Made by a program: the position numbers and the translations under genes. Positions 45,797 to 54,357 of a DNA stretch of 64,000 bases are shown here, one piece after another. This DNA is from Pedobacter sp. MC2016-14 (lineage in GTDB: Bacteria > Bacteroidota > Bacteroidia > Sphingobacteriales > Sphingobacteriaceae). Within the stretch, counting starts at the first letter, position 1. Every line of letters starts with the position of its first letter. The notes under the pieces are model-generated. The model saw only the letters and a list, made by a program, of their open reading frames with translations, ran no database searches and was not told the DNA's origin. The stretch spans positions 372,001 to 436,000 of the forward strand of contig NZ_JAJMPA010000002.1 in assembly GCF_020991475.1 (NCBI RefSeq), given 5' to 3'.

Positions 45797-46707
45797 TGGA
45801 ACAGATAGAAAACCGTCGCCAGTTTCTGGGCAAACTTGCCTTATTTACAGGAGGCCTTGTGCTGGCAAATCAGGCCTCATGGGCTTTGACAGTTGTACAG
45901 GAACGTTATAAGGTAGGTGTAATTGATCTGATGCTGCTGAAACGGCAAAAGTTGAGTGCATTGGCTTTGAGTAAAGAAATTGGTGCCAATGGTATTGAAC
46001 TGGATATGGGTGGATTGGGAAATCGGGATACATTTGAGAACAAACTCGCAGATCCTGCCATCAGGCAGCAATACCTGGAGCAGATCAAGTCTCTTAACAT
46101 AGAGATTTGTGCCCTGGCCATGACTGGTTTTTACGCACAATCTTTTGCTACACGGCCTACCTATCAACAGATGGTGGGCGACTGTATTGATACCATGAAA
46201 GCCATGAATGTGAAGGTTGCATTTTTACCTTTGGGCGTACAAGGGGATTTGGTTAAAAACCCGGAATTGCGCCCTGCCATTGTGGAACGCATGAAAGTGA
46301 TCGGTAAAATGGCCAAAAAGGCGGGTGTGGTTATCGGCATCGAAACAGCCCTTGACGCCAAAGCCGAATTGAAATTGTTGCAGGATATCGGTTCAAAAAA
46401 TATTAAGAGTTATTTTAACTTTTCCAATGCCATTAAAAATGGACGTGACCTATGTGAGGAATTAAGGATTTTAGGAAAGAAATACATTGTTCAGATCCAC
46501 TGTACAAATGACGATGGGGTATGGCTGCAGAATGATCCTAAGATTGACATGGCAAAGGTGAAAAATACGCTGGATGACATGGGCTGGAAAGGTTGGCTGG
46601 TGATAGAACGTTCAAGAGATGCTACAGACGCAAGAAATGTAAAACGAAATTATTCGGCCAATACTGCTTATGTAAAATCCATTTTTCAACCTGTAAATCC
46701 ATTTTAA
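45796..46707 (+). CDS. Tat-exported sugar isomerase/epimerase-like TIM barrel
   Basis: 303 residues. The N-terminus NRRQFLGKLALFTGG followed by a hydrophobic stretch and ASWA is a twin-arginine signal, so the protein is probably folded and exported. The remainder is an AP-endonuclease-2/xylose-isomerase-like TIM barrel with acidic metal-site candidates (IELDMGG, GIETALDAK, IVQIHCTNDDG, LVIERSRD). Exported members of this family in Bacteroidota have been linked to cleavage or isomerisation of 3-keto-glycosides made by Gfo/Idh/MocA dehydrogenases, and others are true sugar isomerases. An oxidoreductase of that family lies two genes downstream. Both neighbours overlap this gene by a single base. 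Confidence 0.78.
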   Translation: MEQIENRRQFLGKLALFTGGLVLANQASWALTVVQERYKVGVIDLMLLKRQKLSALALSKEIGANGIELDMGGLGNRDTFENKLADPAIRQQYLEQIKSLNIEICALAMTGFYAQSFATRPTYQQMVGDCIDTMKAMNVKVAFLPLGVQGDLVKNPELRPAIVERMKVIGKMAKKAGVVIGIETALDAKAELKLLQDIGSKNIKSYFNFSNAIKNGRDLCEELRILGKKYIVQIHCTNDDGVWLQNDPKIDMAKVKNTLDDMGWKGWLVIERSRDATDARNVKRNYSANTAYVKSIFQPVNPF

Positions 46708-49226
46708 TGAAACTACTTAGGTTCTTTTTGTTCCTGCTGATCTTTGTACCAGGCATCACTGACATAAAAGCTGCCGATCTATTTGTATCGCTAAAAGGTT
46801 CTGACCGCAATGCCGGTACTAAAGAACAGCCTTTCGCAAGCCTTGGTCCTGCAATACGTAAAGCACGTGAATTGCGCCGCCTAAATGACCCTTCTATAAA
46901 AGGGGGCATAAATATTTATGTGGAGGCAGGAGTTTATAAACTGGAAGAACCCATAGTACTGCGGCCTGAAGATTCTGGTACTGCAGAAAGTCCTACCCAA
47001 ATTATCAACATCTCAGGCCAGCAAGCAATTTTAAGTGGCGGTGTGAGGATAGGGAACTGGCAAAAAGTAAAAGGTAGCATCAAAGGGCTGCCAAAATCGG
47101 CCGTAGGCAAGGTTTGGGTTTCAGATGTACCCACAGCAGCAGGAAGCGTATTGGAATTTAGGCAGCTTTGGGTAAACGGAAAAAAGGCCACTCGTGCCAG
47201 AGACTGGAATGAGGGGAAAATGGATAGAATCCTTTCCTGGGATGCCGTAGCACAGACTTGTCGCATTCCTTTGCCAAAAGACAAAGACCTGAAAAATGTA
47301 GAAGGAATGGAAATGCTGATCCACCAGATGTGGGCAATAGCAAACCTAAGGATTAAAGCTGTGGAAGTAAAAGGACAAGAGGCCGAATTGCATTTTATGC
47401 AGCCAGAAAGCCGCATACAATCAGAGCATCCCTGGCCGGCGCCTTTCATCTCCAAAAAGGCTGGCAACTCTGCATTTTACTTGAGTAATGCCATACAGTT
47501 TTTAGATCAACCCGGTGAATGGTATGAAGACCTTAAGAGCAGAAAAATCTATTATTGGCCAAGAAAAGAAGAAGTGCTTGCGGCGGCAAATGTGGTTGTC
47601 CCTGTTTTAGAAACCCTGGTTAAAATTGAAGGTACCATAGACCATCCGGTTTCTTACGTATTCTTTAAGGGAATTTCCTTTCAGCATTCCAGCTGGTTGC
47701 GTCCGGCAAGGCAGGGGCATGTTCCGCATCAGGCAGGCATGTATATGCTGGATGCCTATAAATTAAAAATCCCAGGAACTCCTGATAAAAAAACACTCGA
47801 AAACCAAGCTTGGGTTGGTAGGCCTGCTGCTGCGGTAGAGGTATCCTATGCCCAGCATACTGGCTTTGAAGCTTGTCGTTTTGAACACCATGCTTCTACG
47901 GGATTGGATTACAAAATTGGTACTCAGCACAATGAGATCAAAGGAAACCTGTTTAAAGATATTGGTGGAACAGGTATTTTGGTAGGTACATTCTCTGATG
48001 AAGCGACCGAGGTTCACTTACCTTATCATCCTTCAGATTCCAGAGAGATTTGTACGAACGAAAGTATTGTTGGCAACCTGGTTACCGATGTGACCAATGA
48101 AGATTGGGGGGCAGTTGGTATTGGAGCAGGTTATGTGAAGGGCATCAAAATACTCCATAACGAGGTGACTGAGGTTTCCTACTCGGGCATCAGTATGGGC
48201 TGGGGTTGGACAAAAACCAACAATGCGATGAGCAACAACACTATAAATGGCAATAAAATCCACCATTACGGCAAACACATGTATGATGTGGCCGGGATTT
48301 ATACGCTTTCTGCACAGCCTGGCTCTGTGATCAGTAACAACGTTGTGGACAGTATTTACAAAGCACCTTATCCGCACGATCCAGTGCATTGGTTTTACCT
48401 GTATACAGATGAAGGCTCTTCTTATTTCACCGTTAAAAATAACTGGACACCAGAAGAGAAAAATTTGCAGAATGCAAACGGGCCAGGAAATGTATGGTTA
48501 AATAACGGGCCTATGGTAGCTGATAGCATTAAAAATGCTGCAGGATTACCTTCAGTTTATGCCGGTTTATCTAAATACCGCTCGAATAAAAATGACGGGC
48601 AGTCTATTAACCATCTTGTAGTAGAAAAACCAAAGGTATTTGAACTGGTACTGAAGAACAAAAAGGCTACCGACCGGGCATCACTGGAAAAGATTTGCCT
48701 GGCAAATGGCATTCCGGCATCGGCAATCTACCAGTGGGAAAATCATTGGTTGATTTTTAATGAAGTGAAAGACCCCAAGCTTTTGCAGCAGCAATTGGCA
48801 GCTGCTTTTAATGAGGCTGTGCTGAAAGTTTATGACAAGCCATTTTATGAATTCAACAGGCAGAAGAACTGTCGTCTCGAGCCAGCTAAAGAATGGGACC
48901 ATGTGATTTTAAGTGCTAATCTTGTTAAAGATGAAAAAATGCAAAAGGAATACCTGGATTACCATGCCACGCAGTTTGAGAAGTGGCCGGAGTTATCTCA
49001 GGGATTTTGCAATGCCAGTTTTCAGCGTTTGCTGATCTTTAAAAATGGCAGGCAGCTAGTGCTGGTGATCAGTATTCCAAAAGGTGCAAACCTGGATGAA
49101 TTAAATCCGCGCACCACTTTGAATAATCCAAGAGTGGATGAATGGAATGCCTTGATGAAGAAATATCAGGAAGGAATTGAAGGTACTAAAGCCGGTGAAG
49201 TGTGGGTGTTTTTTAATAAGAATTAA
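46707..49226 (+). CDS. GH141-like beta-helix enzyme fused to L-rhamnose mutarotase-like domains
   Basis: 839 residues from ATG 46707, which overlaps the previous stop and begins a signal peptide; upstream in-frame ATG at 46593 lies inside the previous gene. N-terminal beta-helix (about 22-600): FVSLKGSDRNAGTKEQPFASL, NIYVEAGVYKL, later coils such as GISMGWGW and DVAGIYTLSAQPGS. This layout matches GH141, whose known member from an RG-II locus is an alpha-L-fucosidase. The C-terminus (about 729-839) is an L-rhamnose mutarotase-type dimeric alpha/beta-barrel domain: YHATQFEKWPE with H753, CNASFQRLL, PRVDEWNALMKKYQ. Residues about 640-715 look like a second, diverged copy of the same fold. Mutarotase domains normally stand alone in the cytoplasm, so this exported fusion is odd. 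Confidence 0.8.
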   Translation: MKLLRFFLFLLIFVPGITDIKAADLFVSLKGSDRNAGTKEQPFASLGPAIRKARELRRLNDPSIKGGINIYVEAGVYKLEEPIVLRPEDSGTAESPTQIINISGQQAILSGGVRIGNWQKVKGSIKGLPKSAVGKVWVSDVPTAAGSVLEFRQLWVNGKKATRARDWNEGKMDRILSWDAVAQTCRIPLPKDKDLKNVEGMEMLIHQMWAIANLRIKAVEVKGQEAELHFMQPESRIQSEHPWPAPFISKKAGNSAFYLSNAIQFLDQPGEWYEDLKSRKIYYWPRKEEVLAAANVVVPVLETLVKIEGTIDHPVSYVFFKGISFQHSSWLRPARQGHVPHQAGMYMLDAYKLKIPGTPDKKTLENQAWVGRPAAAVEVSYAQHTGFEACRFEHHASTGLDYKIGTQHNEIKGNLFKDIGGTGILVGTFSDEATEVHLPYHPSDSREICTNESIVGNLVTDVTNEDWGAVGIGAGYVKGIKILHNEVTEVSYSGISMGWGWTKTNNAMSNNTINGNKIHHYGKHMYDVAGIYTLSAQPGSVISNNVVDSIYKAPYPHDPVHWFYLYTDEGSSYFTVKNNWTPEEKNLQNANGPGNVWLNNGPMVADSIKNAAGLPSVYAGLSKYRSNKNDGQSINHLVVEKPKVFELVLKNKKATDRASLEKICLANGIPASAIYQWENHWLIFNEVKDPKLLQQQLAAAFNEAVLKVYDKPFYEFNRQKNCRLEPAKEWDHVILSANLVKDEKMQKEYLDYHATQFEKWPELSQGFCNASFQRLLIFKNGRQLVLVISIPKGANLDELNPRTTLNNPRVDEWNALMKKYQEGIEGTKAGEVWVFFNKN

Positions 49227-49270
49227 GGAGCAGGGATTAACGAATAAAGAACAAGGATTAAAGATATAAT

Positions 49271-50356
49271 ATGTTAAAATTAGGAATTTTAGGCCTTGGC
49301 GAAGGTCGAAGCACCATGTCGGCCGCATTGGCAAGCAACAAAATTGAACTGGTAAAAATCTGCGATGCAAGTTTGGAAGTGTGTGAGCAGCGCGCAAAAG
49401 AATTTGATTTCCCACATTATACTACCAGTTATCAGGAAATGCTGGACGATGTCAATATAGACATGATTGCGATTTATACGCCAGATCATTTGCATGCAAA
49501 TCATGTAAAACAAGCCCTTCTACATGGTAAACATGTGGTGTGTACCAAGCCATTTATTGATAACTTGCATGATGCCAATGAATTGATCGCTCTTTCTGCA
49601 TCAAGCGGTAAAAATGTATTTATTGGCCAAAGCTCCAGGTTTTTTGAACCAGCTAAGCGCCAGCGTAAAGATTTTGAAGCTGGACTTATTGGCGATCTGA
49701 TTACGATTGAAGCACAATACCATGCAGATCACCGCTGGTTTCTGGAAAAACCATGGGCCTTAGAGCAAGCTTTTAAATGGCTGTATGGCGGCTTAAGTCA
49801 CCCGGTCGATTTTATTCGCTGGTACTTGCCAAATATTGATGAGGTGATGGGTTATGGTATGATTAGCAGTAATGGTAAAACGGCTGGCTTGAAAAACGAA
49901 GATACCATGCATTTTATATTTAAGGCGACTGATGGACGTATTGCACGTGTAAGTGGCTGTTATACCGGTCCAACACAACCTGCGCAACGTGACAGCGGCA
50001 TGAGTACCATCCTGCGTGGCACAGTAGGGGCTTCACAAGCTGATTACCATGAACTGCGTTATGCGGTAACTGATAAAACCGGCGAAGAAAAAATTGTAGT
50101 TTGGGGCGATTCTACCTTGAAATATTACTTCCGTTTTGAGGGACAAAGTCACCATGCTGGCGAGTACCAAAACTACCTTGAATATGTATCTGATTGTCTG
50201 GAAAGCGGGCAAACTGCCTATCCTGATATTAAGGAAGGCGTTGGTACTGTGGCCCTTTTGCAAGCTATGGACCGCTCGCTGCAGACTGGTAAGCCTGTAA
50301 AGATTAATGATATTCTTGCCGAGTTTGGTATCTCAACAGCTACACTTCAGGCCTGA
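49271..50356 (+). CDS. Gfo/Idh/MocA-family oxidoreductase
   Basis: 361 residues with no signal peptide, so cytoplasmic. N-terminal Rossmann fold starts LKLGILGLGEGR, and K93 in CTKPF stands where the family has its catalytic EKP lysine. The C-terminal alpha/beta domain carries GGLSHPVDFIRWYLP with a candidate catalytic histidine. The family oxidises or reduces sugars and sugar derivatives with NAD(P). Next to a GH140 apiosidase-like gene and a TIM-barrel gene, roles in apiose or rhamnose oxidation, or in a 3-keto-glycoside route, are possible. It overlaps the SSS symporter start by one base, so import and oxidation of the same compound is likely. The 44-base gap before it is the largest in this operon. 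Confidence 0.88.
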   Translation: MLKLGILGLGEGRSTMSAALASNKIELVKICDASLEVCEQRAKEFDFPHYTTSYQEMLDDVNIDMIAIYTPDHLHANHVKQALLHGKHVVCTKPFIDNLHDANELIALSASSGKNVFIGQSSRFFEPAKRQRKDFEAGLIGDLITIEAQYHADHRWFLEKPWALEQAFKWLYGGLSHPVDFIRWYLPNIDEVMGYGMISSNGKTAGLKNEDTMHFIFKATDGRIARVSGCYTGPTQPAQRDSGMSTILRGTVGASQADYHELRYAVTDKTGEEKIVVWGDSTLKYYFRFEGQSHHAGEYQNYLEYVSDCLESGQTAYPDIKEGVGTVALLQAMDRSLQTGKPVKINDILAEFGISTATLQA

Positions 50357-51957
50357 TGAACACCATGGGAAATATTGTAGCACATTTAACTGTACTTGAT
50401 TATGCCATTGTAGCTGCCTACTTAGGGGTGCTGATGTTTTTAGGGATCCAGGCCAGTAGGAATAACCGTAAGCGTGGCGACGATGAAACTTTGTTTTTGG
50501 GTGACAGGTCGCTGGGTTGGCAAAGTATCGGCTTTAACATGTGGGGCACCAACGTTGGCCCTTCTATGCTGGTTGCATTTGCCGGGGTTGGCTTTAGCAC
50601 AGGGATAGTGGCCGTTAATTTTGACTGGTATGCCTTTGTATTCCTGATGCTGCTGGCACTGGTATTTGCACCGCGTTATCTTGCGGCTAAAGTAAGCACC
50701 ATGCCCGAATTTATGGGGAATCGCTATGGTGATTCAACACGTACTATCCTGGCCTGGTATGCGCTCATTAAAATTCAAATCTCCTGGTTGTCTTTAGGCT
50801 TGTATGCCGGCGGTACTTTAGTAAGGCAGATTTTAGGCATTCCGATGTGGGAATCTGTGATTGTGCTGGTTGCATTTGCGGGTTTGTTTACCTACATGGG
50901 TGGTTTAGCGGCCATTGCCAAAGTAAATGTTTTCCAGATGCTGCTATTGATTGCCGTGTCTATCCTCCTTACTGTCCTTGGATTGCAACGTGCCGGTGGC
51001 TTATCTAATGTGGTTGCGCATGTGCCAGGTAATTTCTGGAACCTTTTCCATCCGGCTAGTGATCCTGCTTACCCCTGGTATGCCATTATACTGGGTTATC
51101 CTGTGGCTGCGGTTGCCTTCTTTTGTACAGATCAGTCTATGGTACAATCGGTTTTAGGCGCTAAAAATCTTGAGCAGGGGCAATTGGGCGTAAATTTTAT
51201 AGGCTGGTTAAAAATACTTTCCCTGCCATTGTTCATCTTTACCGGAATTCTGTGCCGTGTAATTTTTCCCGACCTGAAAGATGAAAACCTGGCCTATATG
51301 ACAATGGTGACTAACTTGTTTCCTCCGGGTTTAAACGGTTTGGTGATCGTGGTGCTGATAGCCGTGTTGGTGGGTACCATAGGCTCCTCACTCAACTCCT
51401 TAAGTACTGTTTTTACCATGGATATTTATGCAGAACGCATCAATAAACAGGCAAGTAATAAACAGCTGATTAGCGTTGGTCGTATGTCCATCATTGTAGG
51501 TTGTATTTTATCGGTTGGTGTTGCTATCGCCTTGGATAGTATTAAGGGGCTTAAATTTTTCGATGTATTTCAGTCCATACTTGGCTTTATCGCACCGCCT
51601 TTGTCGGTCGTTTTTCTGCTCACCGTATTCTGGAAACGTACCACTATGCTTGCCGTTAATACTGTGTTGTCGGCGGGCTCAGCATTTAGCCTCTTGATTG
51701 GTGTGCTCTATCTTTGGGTATTTCCAAAAGATATTTACACTTTTTGGCCACATTACCTGATGCTTTCCTTCTACACTTTTGCTTTCTTACTTGTAGTGGC
51801 CGTCATTGTATCCCTATTAGACCGGAACCCTAAAGTTTACCTCGGCAGTGCCAACGAACAACGCGATATGCCGAAAACATCGAACAAGGTAAAAATAGCA
51901 TGGGGCCTGCTGGCGCTGGTAATGGTTGCTTTATATATTTTTTTTAACGGACATTAA
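50356..51957 (+). CDS. Sodium:solute symporter (SSS family)
   Basis: 533 residues with about 13-14 transmembrane helices. The first helix (LDYAIVAAYLGVLMFLGIQAS) is followed by a basic loop with LFLGDRSLGWQSIGFNMWGTNVGP, and the sodium-site helix region is VLIAVLVGTIGSSLNSLSTVFTMD. It is an inner-membrane sodium-coupled importer, distant from the symporter at 6759, so the locus imports at least two kinds of small solute. Translational coupling to the Gfo/Idh/MocA gene suggests the imported compound is that enzyme's substrate; its identity is unknown. Confidence 0.9.
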   Translation: MNTMGNIVAHLTVLDYAIVAAYLGVLMFLGIQASRNNRKRGDDETLFLGDRSLGWQSIGFNMWGTNVGPSMLVAFAGVGFSTGIVAVNFDWYAFVFLMLLALVFAPRYLAAKVSTMPEFMGNRYGDSTRTILAWYALIKIQISWLSLGLYAGGTLVRQILGIPMWESVIVLVAFAGLFTYMGGLAAIAKVNVFQMLLLIAVSILLTVLGLQRAGGLSNVVAHVPGNFWNLFHPASDPAYPWYAIILGYPVAAVAFFCTDQSMVQSVLGAKNLEQGQLGVNFIGWLKILSLPLFIFTGILCRVIFPDLKDENLAYMTMVTNLFPPGLNGLVIVVLIAVLVGTIGSSLNSLSTVFTMDIYAERINKQASNKQLISVGRMSIIVGCILSVGVAIALDSIKGLKFFDVFQSILGFIAPPLSVVFLLTVFWKRTTMLAVNTVLSAGSAFSLLIGVLYLWVFPKDIYTFWPHYLMLSFYTFAFLLVVAVIVSLLDRNPKVYLGSANEQRDMPKTSNKVKIAWGLLALVMVALYIFFNGH

Positions 51958-51968
51958 ATTAGTTTTTT

Positions 51969-54134
51969 ATGAAATATTTCTATGTATTTGCCCTTTGCCT
52001 GGTGTTTGGCTTAAAGCCAGATCTTGTCCAGGCTCAAAAAGCATCCTGGATTTGGTATCCTGGCGATTTCGACATTTGGATGTCGAACAAAATGCAAAAC
52101 AGAAGGACGGAGCGGGGCTCTTTTCTTCCTCCTTTCTGGAAAATGGACAGTCATTACGTACTGGTAGACTTCCACAAGGAATTTGATCTTGACAAGGCGG
52201 AAGAAGTAAAGCTATATGTAGAAGGACAATACAATGTAAAAATTGATGGACAGGCCCTTACAGGTTACCCTAAAACCATCAGCATTCCTGCCGGACACCA
52301 TAAACTGAGCTTAAAAGTTTATGCTCAGGATAGGGTTCCTTCTATATTGGTTAAGGGAACCAAAGTGGTATCAGACGATACCTGGCTGGCCACATTTGAA
52401 GATAAAGAATGGATTGATGCGAGTGGTAAAGTCTCTGATAAATCAGGAACCATATTTGTTTCTGCTGGTTCCTGGAACATGACAGATCCGTTGATGCCAC
52501 CTTCCAAATTTCAATTGCCTGTAGTTCCTGCTTTTGCAGTTAACAAAACTAAGCAGGATAAAGGTTTGATTTCAGACTTTGGTAAAGAGACCTTCGGCTT
52601 TATTAAGCTGCATGGGCTTAAAGGCAAAGGAAAGCTGAACATTTACTATGGAGAATCTAAAGAAGAAGCTTTGTCGAAAGATCACTGTGAAACCCTGGAT
52701 CTTTTGGAACTTGACATCTCTGGCGTTAAAGATTCTGTGATGGCGCTTTCTAAAGCATTCCGCTATGTGAACTGTCAGCCAGAGGGTAATGTATCCCTTG
52801 ATTCTGTGAGCATGTTATACGAATATGCACCTGTTACAGAGAAGGGGAGTTTTGCCTGTTCAGACCCACAGATCAACAAAATCTATGATGTAGCCAAGTA
52901 TACCTTCCACTTAAATACCCGTGAGTTTTTTATCGATGGCATTAAGCGCGATAGGTGGGTATGGTCTGGCGATGCGTACCAAAGTTACCTGATGAACTAT
53001 TACTCTTTCTTTGACTCGCCTACGGTAAAGAGAACTTTATTGGCACAAAGGGGTAAAGATCCGGTAACGGCGCACATCAATACCATTATGGACTATTCTT
53101 TTTACTGGTTTCTTGGGATTAATGATTATTATCAATTTACAGGCGACAAGAAGTTTATTGTAGATGTGTATCCAAGGATGAAAGCCCTGATGGACTATGT
53201 ATTGGGACGTAGAAATAAAGATGGCTTATTGGAATGGATGCCGGGAGACTGGATTTTTATTGATTGGGCCGATGGCTTGAGCAAGGATGGTGCAGTGAGT
53301 TTTGAGCAATTGCTTTTTTGCCGCAGTTTAGAAAGCATGGCCCTTTGTGCTGATATGGCTGGTGATAAAGATGGGGCAGCAAACTACGGTCAGCTTGCAA
53401 CAGAATTGAAAGCCAAGATATTTAAATTGTACTGGAACGAAAATAAACATGCGCTGGTACACAGTCGCATTGACGGAAAAGCTACAGATAATGTAACCCG
53501 TTATGCTAATATGTTCGGCATCTTCTTTAATTATTTCAATCCTGCTCAAAAACTGGAAGTGAAACAACATGTATTGCTAAATGATAAGGTAAATAAGATT
53601 ACTACGCCGTATATGCGCTTTTATGAATTGGAGGCTTTATGCGCCATGGGCGAGCAAGATTATGTCCTTAAAGAAATGAAAGACTATTGGGGCGGTATGC
53701 TGAACCTGGGTGCTACAAGTTTCTGGGAGGAGTACAATCCTGCTAAAAAGGGTACAGAGCATTTGGCGATGTATGCCCGTCCGTTTGGAAAAAGCCTTTG
53801 TCATGCCTGGGGTGCGAGTCCAATCTACTTACTGGGCAAGTACTATTTGGGTGTAAAACCACTTTCGCCGGGGTATGAAACTTATGAGATTGAACCTGCT
53901 CTGGGCGGTTTGCAATGGATGGAAGGTAAAGTTCCGGTTCCTGGCGGCGAGATTGCGGTATATTGCAGCAAAAAAGAAATTAAGGTTAAATCTGCCAGTG
54001 GAAAAGGTTTGCTTAAATTTAAAAGCAATTCAAAACCATCTGTAAAAGGCGGGGTTATCGTGGCCAAAGGAAATGGTAGCTATGAATTAAGCGTAGAAAA
54101 AGGAAAAGATTATACGGTTAAGTACAGTATATAA
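51969..54134 (+). CDS. GH78-like alpha-L-rhamnosidase (short architecture)
   Basis: 721 residues with a signal peptide ending at VQAQ. It has a compact N-terminal beta-sandwich region (FDLDKAEEVKLYVEGQYNVKIDG), then the (alpha/alpha)6 barrel (about 290-640) and a C-terminal sandwich (GGLQWMEGKVPVPGG). Motif DGIKRDRWVWSGDA (D323-A336) replaces the usual DxxQRxExxxW pattern: D328 stands where typical GH78 enzymes have the catalytic glutamate. E587 in GATSFWEEY matches the general base. Such a D-for-E variant is found in a separate GH78 branch, so it should not be read as inactivation. Last gene of the 16-gene operon; a probable terminator follows. Confidence 0.85.
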   Translation: MKYFYVFALCLVFGLKPDLVQAQKASWIWYPGDFDIWMSNKMQNRRTERGSFLPPFWKMDSHYVLVDFHKEFDLDKAEEVKLYVEGQYNVKIDGQALTGYPKTISIPAGHHKLSLKVYAQDRVPSILVKGTKVVSDDTWLATFEDKEWIDASGKVSDKSGTIFVSAGSWNMTDPLMPPSKFQLPVVPAFAVNKTKQDKGLISDFGKETFGFIKLHGLKGKGKLNIYYGESKEEALSKDHCETLDLLELDISGVKDSVMALSKAFRYVNCQPEGNVSLDSVSMLYEYAPVTEKGSFACSDPQINKIYDVAKYTFHLNTREFFIDGIKRDRWVWSGDAYQSYLMNYYSFFDSPTVKRTLLAQRGKDPVTAHINTIMDYSFYWFLGINDYYQFTGDKKFIVDVYPRMKALMDYVLGRRNKDGLLEWMPGDWIFIDWADGLSKDGAVSFEQLLFCRSLESMALCADMAGDKDGAANYGQLATELKAKIFKLYWNENKHALVHSRIDGKATDNVTRYANMFGIFFNYFNPAQKLEVKQHVLLNDKVNKITTPYMRFYELEALCAMGEQDYVLKEMKDYWGGMLNLGATSFWEEYNPAKKGTEHLAMYARPFGKSLCHAWGASPIYLLGKYYLGVKPLSPGYETYEIEPALGGLQWMEGKVPVPGGEIAVYCSKKEIKVKSASGKGLLKFKSNSKPSVKGGVIVAKGNGSYELSVEKGKDYTVKYSI

Positions 54135-54150
54135 TTTATTCTAACATTGT

Positions 54151-54193
54151 AAAAAGGGGTTGGAGGACTAGATGGTTTTTCAGCCCTTTTTTG
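54151..54193 (+). terminator. Probable terminator of the 16-gene operon
   Basis: An 8-bp stem, AAAAAGGG (54151-54158) and CCCTTTTT (54184-54191), with a long loop and a T-rich descending arm, starts 17 bases after the GH78-like stop. It is weaker than the other terminators in the window. Confidence 0.55.
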
Positions 54194-54199
54194 TTGTAA

Positions 54200-54328
54200 G
54201 CCGGATTTATTGTGGTTCTGCGAACATATTTTGTTTTTTTAACTTCTGTAGGCAGTGCAGAACGTTATCAGACTATTAATCTGGAAGACTTAAAAGATGC
54301 TTTAAACAAGCTTCATCCATTAAAATAA
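54200..54328 (+). pseudogene. Possible C-terminal remnant of a tyrosine recombinase
   Basis: An open frame without a start ends GSAERYQTINLEDLKDALNKL then HPLK and a stop. Tyrosine recombinases of Bacteroidota often end with an arm carrying the catalytic tyrosine, a short helix and a KxxHP-type tail, and this 25-residue piece looks like that. Everything upstream is missing, so it would be a 5'-deleted relic from a past integration event. The short length makes the call tentative. Confidence 0.35.
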
Positions 54329-54357
54329 GCCGCCAAAATAATATTTATATATCTACT

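Noticed and set aside
46593..46706. 38-codon N-terminal extension of the GH141-like gene
   Set aside because: It lies within the TIM-barrel gene and precedes a clear signal peptide starting at 46707, where the start overlaps the previous stop by one base like neighbouring gene pairs.
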